A program made the position numbers and the translations under genes. A stretch of 22,745 bases of DNA from an uncultured Spirochaetaceae bacterium (GTDB taxonomy: Bacteria > Spirochaetota > Spirochaetia > Treponematales > UBA12059). Position 1 is the stretch's first letter; every line of letters starts with the position of its first letter. This document shows, in pieces, positions 1-6,403 of this stretch. The notes under the pieces are model-generated. The model was not told the origin of the DNA, made no database searches, and saw nothing but the letters and a program-made list of their open reading frames with translations. The DNA is taken from assembly GCA_938004315.1 (NCBI GenBank), contig CALKWG010000275.1, forward strand, positions 1-22,745, given 5' to 3'.

Positions 1-238
1 CGGCGATGATCTCCTTGGCGTCCTCGGGCTTGACCTCCACGTAGAACGACTCGGAGGGGAGCACCTTGACGATGGGGCCCTTCTCGCAGAAGCCGAAGCA
101 GCCGGTTTTGACGATCTGCACTTCGTCTTTGACGCCCATGGCCTCGGCATGGGCCTGCAGCTCCTTGAATATGTCGTCGGCCTTGCTGGATTCGCATCCG
201 GTGCCGCCGCATACCAGTATAAAGTTCTTGTACGCCAT
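1..238 (-). CDS. NADH/NADP-dependent hydrogenase subunit, HndC/NuoF-like (N-terminal part only)
   Basis: Only the first 79 residues are in the window; the gene runs off the left edge. The visible part is a thioredoxin-like [2Fe-2S] domain: a CGGTGC motif at residues 10-15 and TGCFGFC near residue 47, giving the CX4C...CX3C ligand pattern found at the N-terminus of HndC/HydB-type flavoproteins. In that family this domain precedes the FMN/NAD(P)H-binding NuoF fold and a 4Fe-4S region; those parts cannot be seen here. The protein would be the diaphorase subunit that exchanges electrons with NAD(P)H in a soluble [FeFe]-hydrogenase complex. A GGAGG ribosome-binding site lies 8 bases before the ATG. 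It is the fourth gene of the operon, 16 bases after the HndB-like gene. A catalytic hydrogenase gene would be expected next, outside the window. Confidence 0.8.
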   Translation of the reverse strand, partial: MAYKNFILVCGGTGCESSKADDIFKELQAHAEAMGVKDEVQIVKTGCFGFCEKGPIVKVLPSESFYVEVKPEDAKEIIA

Positions 239-254
239 TCTCTGGGCCTCCGGC

Positions 255-650
255 TTACTGTTTGACGATGTCGACCGCGGGGCGGTCGTAGATATGCTTA
301 TCGACGAGGGCCTTGCCCACGACGTGCTTCTCGACGATCTCGGTCGCGACGGCGGCGTCTACCTTGCCGTAGATAGTCGCCGGCATGCCAGGCATGACCA
401 CCTCGACCGTGGGCTCGACGTGGCACAGGCCCATGCAGCCGGTCTGCCGTATGATCACGGCGCTCGAAAGGCCCGCGGCGTCTACCGCCTTGACGATCGC
501 GTCGAAGGTGGGCTTGGCGCCGGCGGCTATGCCGCAGGTACCCATGCCCACGATGATCTGTATATCCTTGCCCTCTATTTCGCGGCGGTTCATATCGCCC
601 CTCTTCTCCTCGCGGAGCTTGCGGAGCTGATCCAGGGTCATCTTCGCCAT
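255..650 (-). CDS. (2Fe-2S) ferredoxin-domain protein, HndB-like hydrogenase subunit
   Basis: A 131-residue protein with a short helical N-terminus rich in Lys/Arg/Glu (residues 1-28), then a thioredoxin-like [2Fe-2S] fold. Visible cysteines are C39 (in MGTCGIAAG) and C72/C76 (in TGCMGLC). This matches the HndB family of NADP-reducing hydrogenases, which are small electron-transfer subunits. The classical family pattern has four Cys; here the partner expected five positions after C39 is not Cys, so only three of the four usual ligands are seen. I recall this reduced pattern as common in the HndB branch but could not check it. The ATG lies one base after the stop of the ATPase gene, and its ribosome-binding site (AAGGAG) sits inside the end of that gene, which suggests translational coupling. 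Confidence 0.82.
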   Translation of the reverse strand: MAKMTLDQLRKLREEKRGDMNRREIEGKDIQIIVGMGTCGIAAGAKPTFDAIVKAVDAAGLSSAVIIRQTGCMGLCHVEPTVEVVMPGMPATIYGKVDAAVATEIVEKHVVGKALVDKHIYDRPAVDIVKQ

Positions 651-651
651 C

Positions 652-1224
652 CTAGGCTCTCCTTTCGTTCTCTTCGTCTTCGTCGCCGGGCTCCTCCTGC
701 GATCGCAGGAAGGCCTCGGCCAGGACCAGGGCGCCGGCGTCGTCCAGCTCGCCGACGGCTTCCAGCAATTCCGAGCGGCGGAGCTCGTAGGCCAGCCCGC
801 GGCTCGCGTCGCGCCGCCTCATCAGGAGCTCGTAAGCCCCGTCGAAGCAGCAGGCCGACAGCCAAAAGCCGGGCAGGTCGCCCAAAGGCGGCGTATCTAC
901 CCCTTCGGCGGGGAAACGGAAGCGGAACGCGGTTCCCTTCCCCTTTTCTGAGCGGAGCTCATAATCCCCGCCCGCCTGCCCCAGCGCCTGCAGCAGGAAG
1001 GGTATGCCTAAGCCTACCTTCCGCCTGGCGTGCTTGACGCCGTCCGTATAGAACGGATCCTTGGCGCGCTCTAGCTCTTCCGGCCCCATGCCCTTGCCGT
1101 CGTCGGTCACGCCGGCGGCCAGCCAGGGGCCTTCTTCGATCACCTCGACCGCGATCGTCCTCGCGCCCGCCTCGACTGAATTCTGGACGAGGTCGAGCAG
1201 GAAGTCGCACACGGCGAAGTGCAT
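652..1224 (-). CDS. Stand-alone GHKL (HATPase_c) ATP-binding protein in hydrogenase operon
   Basis: A 190-residue protein that is essentially one histidine-kinase-type ATPase domain. The N box is DLVQNSVEAG (N15), the G1 box DDGKGM at residues 41-46, the ATP-lid motif DPFYTDG at 56-62, and the G2 box GLGIPFL at 71-77. There is no dimerisation/phosphoacceptor His domain, no membrane segment and no receiver domain. About 75 residues follow the ATPase fold and include a Cys-Cys pair (ACCFDG) and an acidic tail. The function is unknown. By analogy with stand-alone GHKL proteins it could be a protein kinase or anti-sigma-like switch, or a split sensor-kinase half acting on the neighbouring hydrogenase subunits. 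The start ATG is 6 bases after the hndA-like stop with AAGGGG before it, so it is an integral operon member. Confidence 0.8.
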   Translation of the reverse strand: MHFAVCDFLLDLVQNSVEAGARTIAVEVIEEGPWLAAGVTDDGKGMGPEELERAKDPFYTDGVKHARRKVGLGIPFLLQALGQAGGDYELRSEKGKGTAFRFRFPAEGVDTPPLGDLPGFWLSACCFDGAYELLMRRRDASRGLAYELRRSELLEAVGELDDAGALVLAEAFLRSQEEPGDEDEENERRA

Positions 1225-1230
1225 AGCCCC

Positions 1231-1710
1231 TTAGCCGAGTTCGCGGTACTTGGCGATGATCTCGGGCACTTGCTCCTTGGTGAGCTTACCGTAGACCTCG
1301 TCGCCGACCATGAGGACCGGCGCCAAGCCGCAGCAGCCGACGCAGCGCACGGCGTCGATAGAGAAGAGGCCGTCCGCGGTGACCTCATGGCCCGAGATGC
1401 CCAGGATGCTCTCGCATTCCTCGATCAAGGCCTGGCCGCCCTTCAGATAGCAGGCCGTGCCCATGCAGACCGCGAGGCGATGCTTGCCGGGTTTCGTGGT
1501 CTTGAAGTAATGATAGAAGGTCATGACCCCGTAGATCTTGGCCATCGGGATGTCCAGGTCGCGGGCTAGGCGCTCGGCGGCCTCCCGCGGTATGTAGCTG
1601 AACTCCTGCTGGACCCGATGCAGGATCATGATCAGGTTACCGGGCTTGTCCTTCCACTCTCGGACGAAGCTCTCAAGCTCTTTTGAGAACTCGATTTGAG
1701 CGACCGCCAT
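1231..1710 (-). CDS. NADH/NADP-dependent hydrogenase subunit HndA / NuoE family
   Basis: A 159-residue NuoE-like protein. It has an N-terminal helical bundle (residues 8-70, including the family-typical IYGVMTFYHYF at 59-69) and then a thioredoxin-like [2Fe-2S] domain with all four ligands: C82-X4-C87 and C123-X3-C127 (RCVGCCGLAP). Length and motifs match the 24-kDa subunit of complex I and HndA/HydC of multimeric [FeFe] hydrogenases. It would pass electrons between the diaphorase and the other iron-sulfur subunits in the cytoplasm. The neighbouring HndB-like and HndC-like genes favour hydrogenase over respiratory complex I. This is the first gene of its operon. A GAGGGGG ribosome-binding site precedes the ATG, and the promoter is at 1757-1785. 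Confidence 0.88.
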   Translation of the reverse strand: MAVAQIEFSKELESFVREWKDKPGNLIMILHRVQQEFSYIPREAAERLARDLDIPMAKIYGVMTFYHYFKTTKPGKHRLAVCMGTACYLKGGQALIEECESILGISGHEVTADGLFSIDAVRCVGCCGLAPVLMVGDEVYGKLTKEQVPEIIAKYRELG

Positions 1711-1732
1711 ACTACCCCCTCTAAAAATAAGA

Positions 1733-1746
1733 AAATATCGATATTT
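1733..1746. promoter_or_regulatory. 14-bp perfect A+T-rich palindrome in the hydrogenase operon leader
   Basis: AAATATCGATATTT is a perfect 14-bp palindrome. It falls downstream of the predicted transcription start (about 1750) and about 22 bases before the hndA-like ATG. It could be a second operator half for the regulator that binds 1749-1775, or simply an A+T-rich spacer. No regulator family is recognised from it. Confidence 0.4.
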
Positions 1747-1748
1747 AG

Positions 1749-1775
1749 TTTACGGCATTGTACAAAAGCCGTAAA
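1749..1775. promoter_or_regulatory. Long inverted repeat over the -10 box: candidate operator of the hydrogenase operon
   Basis: The 8-bp arms TTTACGGC (1749-1756) and GCCGTAAA (1768-1775) are perfect inverted repeats around an 11-base centre that itself contains the palindrome TTGTACAA. The repeat covers the -10 element (1757-1762) and the predicted transcription start, which is the classic position for a repressor site. The centre is loosely like the TTGTG..CACAA type of redox-repressor site (Rex) but does not match it well, so the regulator is unknown. Confidence 0.5.
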
Positions 1776-1785
1776 AAAAAGGCAA
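1757..1785 (-). promoter_or_regulatory. Sigma70-type promoter of the hydrogenase operon
   Basis: On the minus strand, TTGCCT (1785-1780) is followed after exactly 17 bases by TACAAT (1762-1757), matching the -35/-10 consensus at 4/6 and 5/6. A start near 1750 would give a leader of about 40 bases with a strong GAGGGGG ribosome-binding site. The spacer includes a run of eight T. The whole 164-base gap between the kinase and hydrogenase genes is much richer in A+T than its surroundings. Confidence 0.55.
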
Positions 1786-1874
1786 TTACGCCGCGGCGCA
1801 GATAAGGGCAGAATAGCACATATATTTCATATTTTGAGCAATAATTTCAAATAAAGAAATAGCGATATATGCAC

Positions 1875-4298
1875 TTAACGGAATACTTTTTCAAGCTTTT
1901 CAAGCGTTAGCGGCTTAGGCAAGAAAACGTCAAATGATTCATGGTCTTCGACCTGGTCGGCCGAGGCTATGATTATGAAGCTTCGCGCCCGCTCCAGTCG
2001 CGCTTCGATCGCGCGGATCGCCTGGGCTAGCTCGGCGCCCCCCGGGCCATCCATACGTTCGTCGCTGATGACGACGTCGTACTCCCCCGCCTCATAGAGT
2101 CGTAACGCCTCATATCCGTCGGGGGCCTCGTCGACGCGTGACGTGCCGAGACGCTCGAGCTGTTTACGCAGGGTTAGGCGTATGATGTGCTGATCATCGG
2201 CGATGAGGACGCGGGCGCCTGACCATGAACGAGTCGCGACGGCATCCGAGGAGACGCCTGCGGCCTGAGCGCCGTCCGGGCTTACGGCACCGATATCCCG
2301 TCCCGCGACGCCGACGGGGATCAGCGGCACGATAATGGTGAAGACCGTACCCTCGCCGAGCTTGGACGAGACCTTGATGGAGCCGCCCATGGTCTCGACG
2401 ATGGACTTGACGATCGATAGCCCCAGTCCGTGGCTGCTCTGCCCGCCGGCCCGCCCGCCGGCGCCGGCGAAGGGCACCCAGATTTCATCGATCCGCTCCG
2501 GCTCGATGCCGCGGCCCTGATCGCTGACCGAGCACACCAAGGAGCTTACGCCGTCCACCGCCTCGAGCGCGCCGTTCACCCGTATCGCGCCACGCTCGCT
2601 GTACTTGATCGCGTTGCTCACGAGGTTCGCAAGGATTTGCCGTAGGCGGGCCGGATCGGCCAGGTATTCGCCGCTTAAGCTCTCTTCAAGGAACAGCTCG
2701 AAGCGGAGCCCGCGTCGCGACGCCAAGATGCGGAAGGGCTCGAGCCAGGTGGGGATCTGCCGCAGCGGCCTCCAAGGCGCAGGCTTCAACTCCAGGCGCC
2801 CCGATCCGGCGCGGCTTTGGTCCAAGATATCGTCGACCAGGCTTAAGAGGGCGTCGGCCTCGCGCCCGGCCAAACCGATCAGCTTCGGCGCCTCGGCCGG
2901 CTCCTCGCCGGCGGCGTCTAAGGAGGCCCGTATGGCGGCTAAGGGGCTCTTAAGCTCGTGCCCCATGAAGGCCAGGTAGCGCTCGACGTTCTTGGTCTGG
3001 CGCTGGGCTTCGGCCTTGGCCATGTCGAGCTCCATGCTGCGGTGCAGGATGGTGCCGGTCATGGCCACGAGGCTATCGCGCAAGTCCAGGATCTCGTAGC
3101 TGCCGCCGCGCGGCCATAGTTCGTCCGCCAGCGTCCGTTCGGTAAGGCGTTCGTCGCTCGTAATCTCCAAGGCCTTTTTTTTAAGCGCTTCGAGCGGTCG
3201 CACCCAGAGCTTCGCCAGGTAGAAAGCGGCGCTATTGGCGGCGACCAGCCAGAGCAGGAGGAAGATGAACATCCGCGACAGTATGGCGTTGGCGCTCGCC
3301 GCCGCCGCGGTAAAGGATCGCTGCGCTATGAAGACGGCTCCGTCGTCGAAATGGAACTCCGCCCTAACCCAAGAGCCGCGCCAACGCTTCATGGGATTCG
3401 CTAGAGCCGGATCCCCCACGATGGACGCCGTCCCCGCCCTGTGAAGCGCCGGCCAAGCGGCCCGCGGGTCGGGGCGGCTCCAGTGCAGGGGCCTACCGTC
3501 CGGCCCCGTACCGAACATCACGAACCCCTTGGGCAGTTCGGGCGGCGCGTAGGTCCCGTTCGTGCGGAGGTAGCCGGCGGCGAAGTACTCCAGAAGGAAG
3601 GCAACCTCCTCCTCAGCGGTCACGATGGCCTCGCGCTTACGATAACCGGCGTACATGAAGGTCCACACCATGGTCGGCGCCATGAGCGACAGGCTGAGGA
3701 ACAGCACCAGGACCTCCCTGGTGCGCGGAGCCCGCGCGTTGGGCCGCGGGCTGGCGAGGCGGGGCTTGGCGAGCCAAGGCGGGGAGAAATGTCGCAGGAC
3801 GAAGCCTAAGGAGCTGGCCAGCACGGCGTTGGCGCCCTGCTTGGAGGCCGCGGCCAAGGCCCCGTCGGGAGCCATGCCGAGAGCTGCCGTATACAGCCCG
3901 AAGACGAGGGGCACGCCCACGAAGAGCCAGTAGAGCGAGTCGATGAAGAGGGTCTTGTCCCGGCCGAGGCGCCAATAGCAGTACGATATGGCCACGCCCT
4001 CGAGAGCGGCGGAAGGCAAGGCCCAGGGATGGGCCCAGAGCGCTAGGCTCGGGAGCATGACGACCAGGGGGCCCGCCGCGCCCCAGGGCCAGGGCAGGAT
4101 GAAGGCGGCGAGCGCGCCGAACACGTGGCCGGGCAGGAGCTCCAGGCCGAAGGCCACTTCCATAACGTGGTAGCGATTAAGATAAGCGCCGAGGCCGGCT
4201 AAGAATATAGCGGCGGCGAAATCCGCCGGACGCGGCTTAATCGGGGCTTCAAGGCGAAGGTCGTCCGCGGGGCGGAGTAATGCCGTCGGAGATTTCAC
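1875..4298 (-). CDS. Membrane hybrid sensor histidine kinase with C-terminal receiver domain
   Basis: An 807-residue protein. Residues 1-217 hold about seven hydrophobic segments, forming a membrane sensory unit I cannot assign to a named MASE family. Residues 220-335 look extracytoplasmic, and 342-362 is a further membrane helix followed by a linker. The kinase core has the H box FMGHELKSPL (phosphoacceptor H447), N box NLVSNAIKY (N562), G1 DQGRGI (593-598) and G2 GLGLS (624-628). The receiver (about 695-807) has D701/D702, phosphoacceptor D746 and K795, all intact. There is no DNA-binding output, so phosphate should go from D746 to the HPt protein encoded just upstream. The start is GTG, overlapping the HPt stop (GTGA). 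It lies upstream of and in the same direction as the hydrogenase operon, but an independent promoter separates them. Confidence 0.9.
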   Translation of the reverse strand: MKSPTALLRPADDLRLEAPIKPRPADFAAAIFLAGLGAYLNRYHVMEVAFGLELLPGHVFGALAAFILPWPWGAAGPLVVMLPSLALWAHPWALPSAALEGVAISYCYWRLGRDKTLFIDSLYWLFVGVPLVFGLYTAALGMAPDGALAAASKQGANAVLASSLGFVLRHFSPPWLAKPRLASPRPNARAPRTREVLVLFLSLSLMAPTMVWTFMYAGYRKREAIVTAEEEVAFLLEYFAAGYLRTNGTYAPPELPKGFVMFGTGPDGRPLHWSRPDPRAAWPALHRAGTASIVGDPALANPMKRWRGSWVRAEFHFDDGAVFIAQRSFTAAAASANAILSRMFIFLLLWLVAANSAAFYLAKLWVRPLEALKKKALEITSDERLTERTLADELWPRGGSYEILDLRDSLVAMTGTILHRSMELDMAKAEAQRQTKNVERYLAFMGHELKSPLAAIRASLDAAGEEPAEAPKLIGLAGREADALLSLVDDILDQSRAGSGRLELKPAPWRPLRQIPTWLEPFRILASRRGLRFELFLEESLSGEYLADPARLRQILANLVSNAIKYSERGAIRVNGALEAVDGVSSLVCSVSDQGRGIEPERIDEIWVPFAGAGGRAGGQSSHGLGLSIVKSIVETMGGSIKVSSKLGEGTVFTIIVPLIPVGVAGRDIGAVSPDGAQAAGVSSDAVATRSWSGARVLIADDQHIIRLTLRKQLERLGTSRVDEAPDGYEALRLYEAGEYDVVISDERMDGPGGAELAQAIRAIEARLERARSFIIIASADQVEDHESFDVFLPKPLTLEKLEKVFR

Positions 4299-4660
4299 GC
4301 GTCACGCCTTTCCAAGTACGCCCGTGCGGCGCCTAAGACGCCGGCGGTCAGCTCCAAGAGCGTTACGGCCAAGCGCCGCGCTCGCGCTTCGTCATCCGCT
4401 TTTATCGCCGAGGAGACGGCCTCCGCCGCCTCGACGGAGGCGGCGGCGCCGACCGCCCCGAAGACGTTCTTGACGCCGTGCAGCTGACGGCGGAGCTCCT
4501 CCGCGGACAGGCTATCGAAGGCCAAGCTCGCCCTGATCCCGTCGACGTAGCGCGCGCCGTCCTCGGCCAGGAGCCTCAGGAGCTCCCTGCCGAAGTCTTC
4601 GTCCCCGCTTTGGGCTACGAGGCGTTCGGGGTCGAAATCGTCGCGGGCCGGGATCGCCAT
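4295..4660 (-). CDS. HPt (histidine phosphotransfer) domain protein
   Basis: A 121-residue protein from the ATG at 4660, nearly all one four-helix HPt domain. The motif RRQLHGVKNVFGAVG carries the phosphoacceptor His (residue 61) in the family's HxxK context. The next gene, overlapping by four bases, is a hybrid kinase with a terminal receiver, so a His-Asp-His relay is expected; the final response regulator is not in the window. The reading frame is open back to 4750, but the extra 30 residues are not HPt-like, so the later ATG was chosen. A TATAGT box ends 10 bases before this ATG and no Shine-Dalgarno site is visible, which suggests a leaderless or very short-leader mRNA. Confidence 0.8.
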   Translation of the reverse strand: MAIPARDDFDPERLVAQSGDEDFGRELLRLLAEDGARYVDGIRASLAFDSLSAEELRRQLHGVKNVFGAVGAAASVEAAEAVSSAIKADDEARARRLAVTLLELTAGVLGAARAYLERRDA

Positions 4661-4670
4661 ACCGCGATCA

Positions 4671-4701
4671 ACTATAGCGTATCGCGACGGCCTCGCGCCA
4701 A
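4671..4701 (-). promoter_or_regulatory. Candidate promoter for the HPt-kinase operon
   Basis: On the minus strand TATAGT (4676-4671) is a 5/6 match to the -10 consensus. The best -35-like sequence is TTGGCG (4701-4696) with a long 19-base spacer, so the -35 is weak. The box lies 10 bases before the HPt ATG, leaving room for almost no leader. It faces away from the cyclase promoter in the same 106-base divergent gap. Confidence 0.4.
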
Positions 4702-4731
4702 TGTTTTTTGCGCCTATCGATCGGTGGACAT

Positions 4732-4760
4732 TCGCCAAAGAGCCGCGCATAGGTTACAAT
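4732..4760 (+). promoter_or_regulatory. Candidate promoter for the adenylate cyclase gene
   Basis: TACAAT (4755-4760, 5/6 match) lies 17 bases after TCGCCA (4732-4737, 4/6 match) and only six bases before the ATG at 4767. Transcription would start at or next to the A of the ATG, giving a leaderless message. Confidence 0.45.
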
Positions 4761-4766
4761 GGGGCC

Positions 4767-6353
4767 ATGGCATTGAAAACGTTGTTAGAAATCATAACGA
4801 ACTCCCTCGGCGGGGCGTTCTGGGGGCTGGCCCGCGAGCTGGGCGCCGCAGCCCGCGCCGCCGAGCTCGCGGCTTGGCTGGCCGCCGCCGCGACGCTGGC
4901 AGCGGTAGCGTGGCAGCGAAGGCGTCGACTACCGTACCTGCCCGCCCTCGCCTTCCTGGCGGCCGGCGCCGCCTCCGCGCTTCCCCTGTTCGCGTCCTTC
5001 TCGCCCTTCTTCATCCGCCCCTCGCTCGCCGCCTCGGCCGCGTCCACGATCGCGTGGCTCGCCTACCTCTGGACGGCGAACGCGTTCATGGAATATAGGC
5101 CCGGGCTCGGCCGCAAACTGGCCGCCGCCCTGCCGGCCGCGGCAGCCGCCGGCGCGGAGCTCGCCGCCGCCCTGCTCCCCGCCGAGGGGCTCGCCATGGG
5201 CGCCGCGCTCGCCGGCGGGGTCGTCCGCGCCGCGCTCGGCGCGCTCATCATAACGCGGCTGATGCGCCGCGGTTACGGGCAGGCGCTAGCCAGGCGGGCC
5301 CTGCCTTCGGCGGCCATCTGGACGGCCTCGGCCTTCGCCCTCCTCGTCCCCCTGTCGGCCGTAGCGCCCTATGCCCAGGCGGCCTATGCGGCGGGCCAGG
5401 CCTTAGCGGCCGCCTCGGCCGTCTACCTGGCCATGACCGAGCTCGGGCGCGCCTCGGCCGAGGATACGGCCCTGGACGATTACGCGCTCAAGCTGTCCGA
5501 TTCGATGCGGCGCTTCATACCCGGGGAGTTCCTAGCCTATTTGAAGAAGAGCGACGTCATCGACCTGGTCTTAGGCGACCACGTCAAGAAAGACATGACG
5601 ATATATTTCTCCGACATCCGAGCCTTCACCGAGCTGTCGGAGATCCTTACCCCGGAGGAGAGCTTCGCCTTCGTGAATTCCTACCTCTCGCGCGTGGTGC
5701 CCATCATCAAGGAGCACCGGGGCTTCGTGGACAAGTACATGGGCGACGGCATCATGGCCCTCTTCCCCGAAGACCAAGGGGCCGACGACGCGGTTTCGTG
5801 CTCCATAGCCATGCAGCATAAGATACAGGAATACAACGGCCATCGCGCCAAGATGGGCTATCGGGCTATATCGATGGGCATCGGGCTCCATACCGGGCCG
5901 CTCATGATGGGCGTAGTGGGCGTCTCCGACCGCATGGAGGGCACGGTCATCTCCGACTCGGTCAACCTGGCCAGCCGCCTGCAGAGCATCGCCAAGGCCT
6001 TCAACATACCCCTGGTCATCAGCGAGCGCACCTTCATGAGCCTGTCGGACCCCGGCCAGTTCAAGTATCGATTCATCGGCAAAGTACGGGTACGCGGCAA
6101 GGACGCGCCGGTCTCGGTCTTCGAGATCTTCGACGGCCTATCCGAGGAATTATTCGATAGGAAAATGCGTTCCAACACCTTCTTCGAGCAGGGCATGATG
6201 GCGTACTATCAGAAGGCTTTTAACGACGGCGTCTTCTACTTTAAACGCGCCTTGGAGCAGGTACCCGAGGACGGGGCATCGCGTTTCTACCTTGAAACCT
6301 GCCTACGCAAGGCCATGGCGCCGCGCGCTTCAGCGGAGAAGCCGCGCGCCTGA
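4767..6353 (+). CDS. Membrane class III adenylate/guanylate cyclase
   Basis: A 528-residue protein. The first ~230 residues are very Ala/Leu-rich, with about six or seven predicted membrane segments and no recognisable ligand-binding fold. The catalytic domain (about 275-460) has both metal-binding aspartates, D283 in FSDIRAFT and D327 in DKYMGDGIMALF, and a Lys four residues before D327 at the position that favours ATP in class III cyclases. The VNLASRL motif supplies the transition-state Asn and Arg. The likely reaction is ATP to cAMP plus pyrophosphate. A C-terminal stretch (about 475-520) looks like one or two TPR-type helices. The frame is open to 4701, but the -10 box at 4755-4760 and the start of good hydrophobic sequence favour ATG 4767. 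It is divergent from the HPt-kinase pair. Confidence 0.88.
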   Translation: MALKTLLEIITNSLGGAFWGLARELGAAARAAELAAWLAAAATLAAVAWQRRRRLPYLPALAFLAAGAASALPLFASFSPFFIRPSLAASAASTIAWLAYLWTANAFMEYRPGLGRKLAAALPAAAAAGAELAAALLPAEGLAMGAALAGGVVRAALGALIITRLMRRGYGQALARRALPSAAIWTASAFALLVPLSAVAPYAQAAYAAGQALAAASAVYLAMTELGRASAEDTALDDYALKLSDSMRRFIPGEFLAYLKKSDVIDLVLGDHVKKDMTIYFSDIRAFTELSEILTPEESFAFVNSYLSRVVPIIKEHRGFVDKYMGDGIMALFPEDQGADDAVSCSIAMQHKIQEYNGHRAKMGYRAISMGIGLHTGPLMMGVVGVSDRMEGTVISDSVNLASRLQSIAKAFNIPLVISERTFMSLSDPGQFKYRFIGKVRVRGKDAPVSVFEIFDGLSEELFDRKMRSNTFFEQGMMAYYQKAFNDGVFYFKRALEQVPEDGASRFYLETCLRKAMAPRASAEKPRA

Positions 6354-6378
6354 CCGAGTAAGCGCCTAAGCACATACT
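6350..6378 (+). promoter_or_regulatory. Candidate promoter for the GH42-prs-HAD operon
   Basis: CTGACC (6350-6355) and CATACT (6373-6378) are separated by 17 bases and each match consensus at 4/6. The start would be near 6385, so the in-frame ATG at 6380 is too early to be used. The ATG at 6404 has a GGGGGGG ribosome-binding site. The -35 overlaps the stop of the cyclase gene. Confidence 0.4.
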
Positions 6379-6403
6379 AATGCCTCGACGCGGGGGGGAA
6401 CGC

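Noticed and set aside
66..1037. A 323-codon plus-strand frame opposite the hydrogenase genes
   Set aside because: It is antisense to three genes with clear iron-sulfur and ATPase motifs; the translation is low-complexity Arg/Ala/Pro typical of high-G+C shadow frames.
1749..1775. Rex (redox repressor) operator
   Set aside because: The TTGTACAA centre only loosely resembles the known TTGTGAA-type site, and the conserved arms are of a different sequence; I therefore call it an operator of unknown regulator.
4661..4750. Longer HPt protein starting at 4750
   Set aside because: The added 30 residues have no HPt character and would be encoded across the predicted promoter elements for the gene itself.
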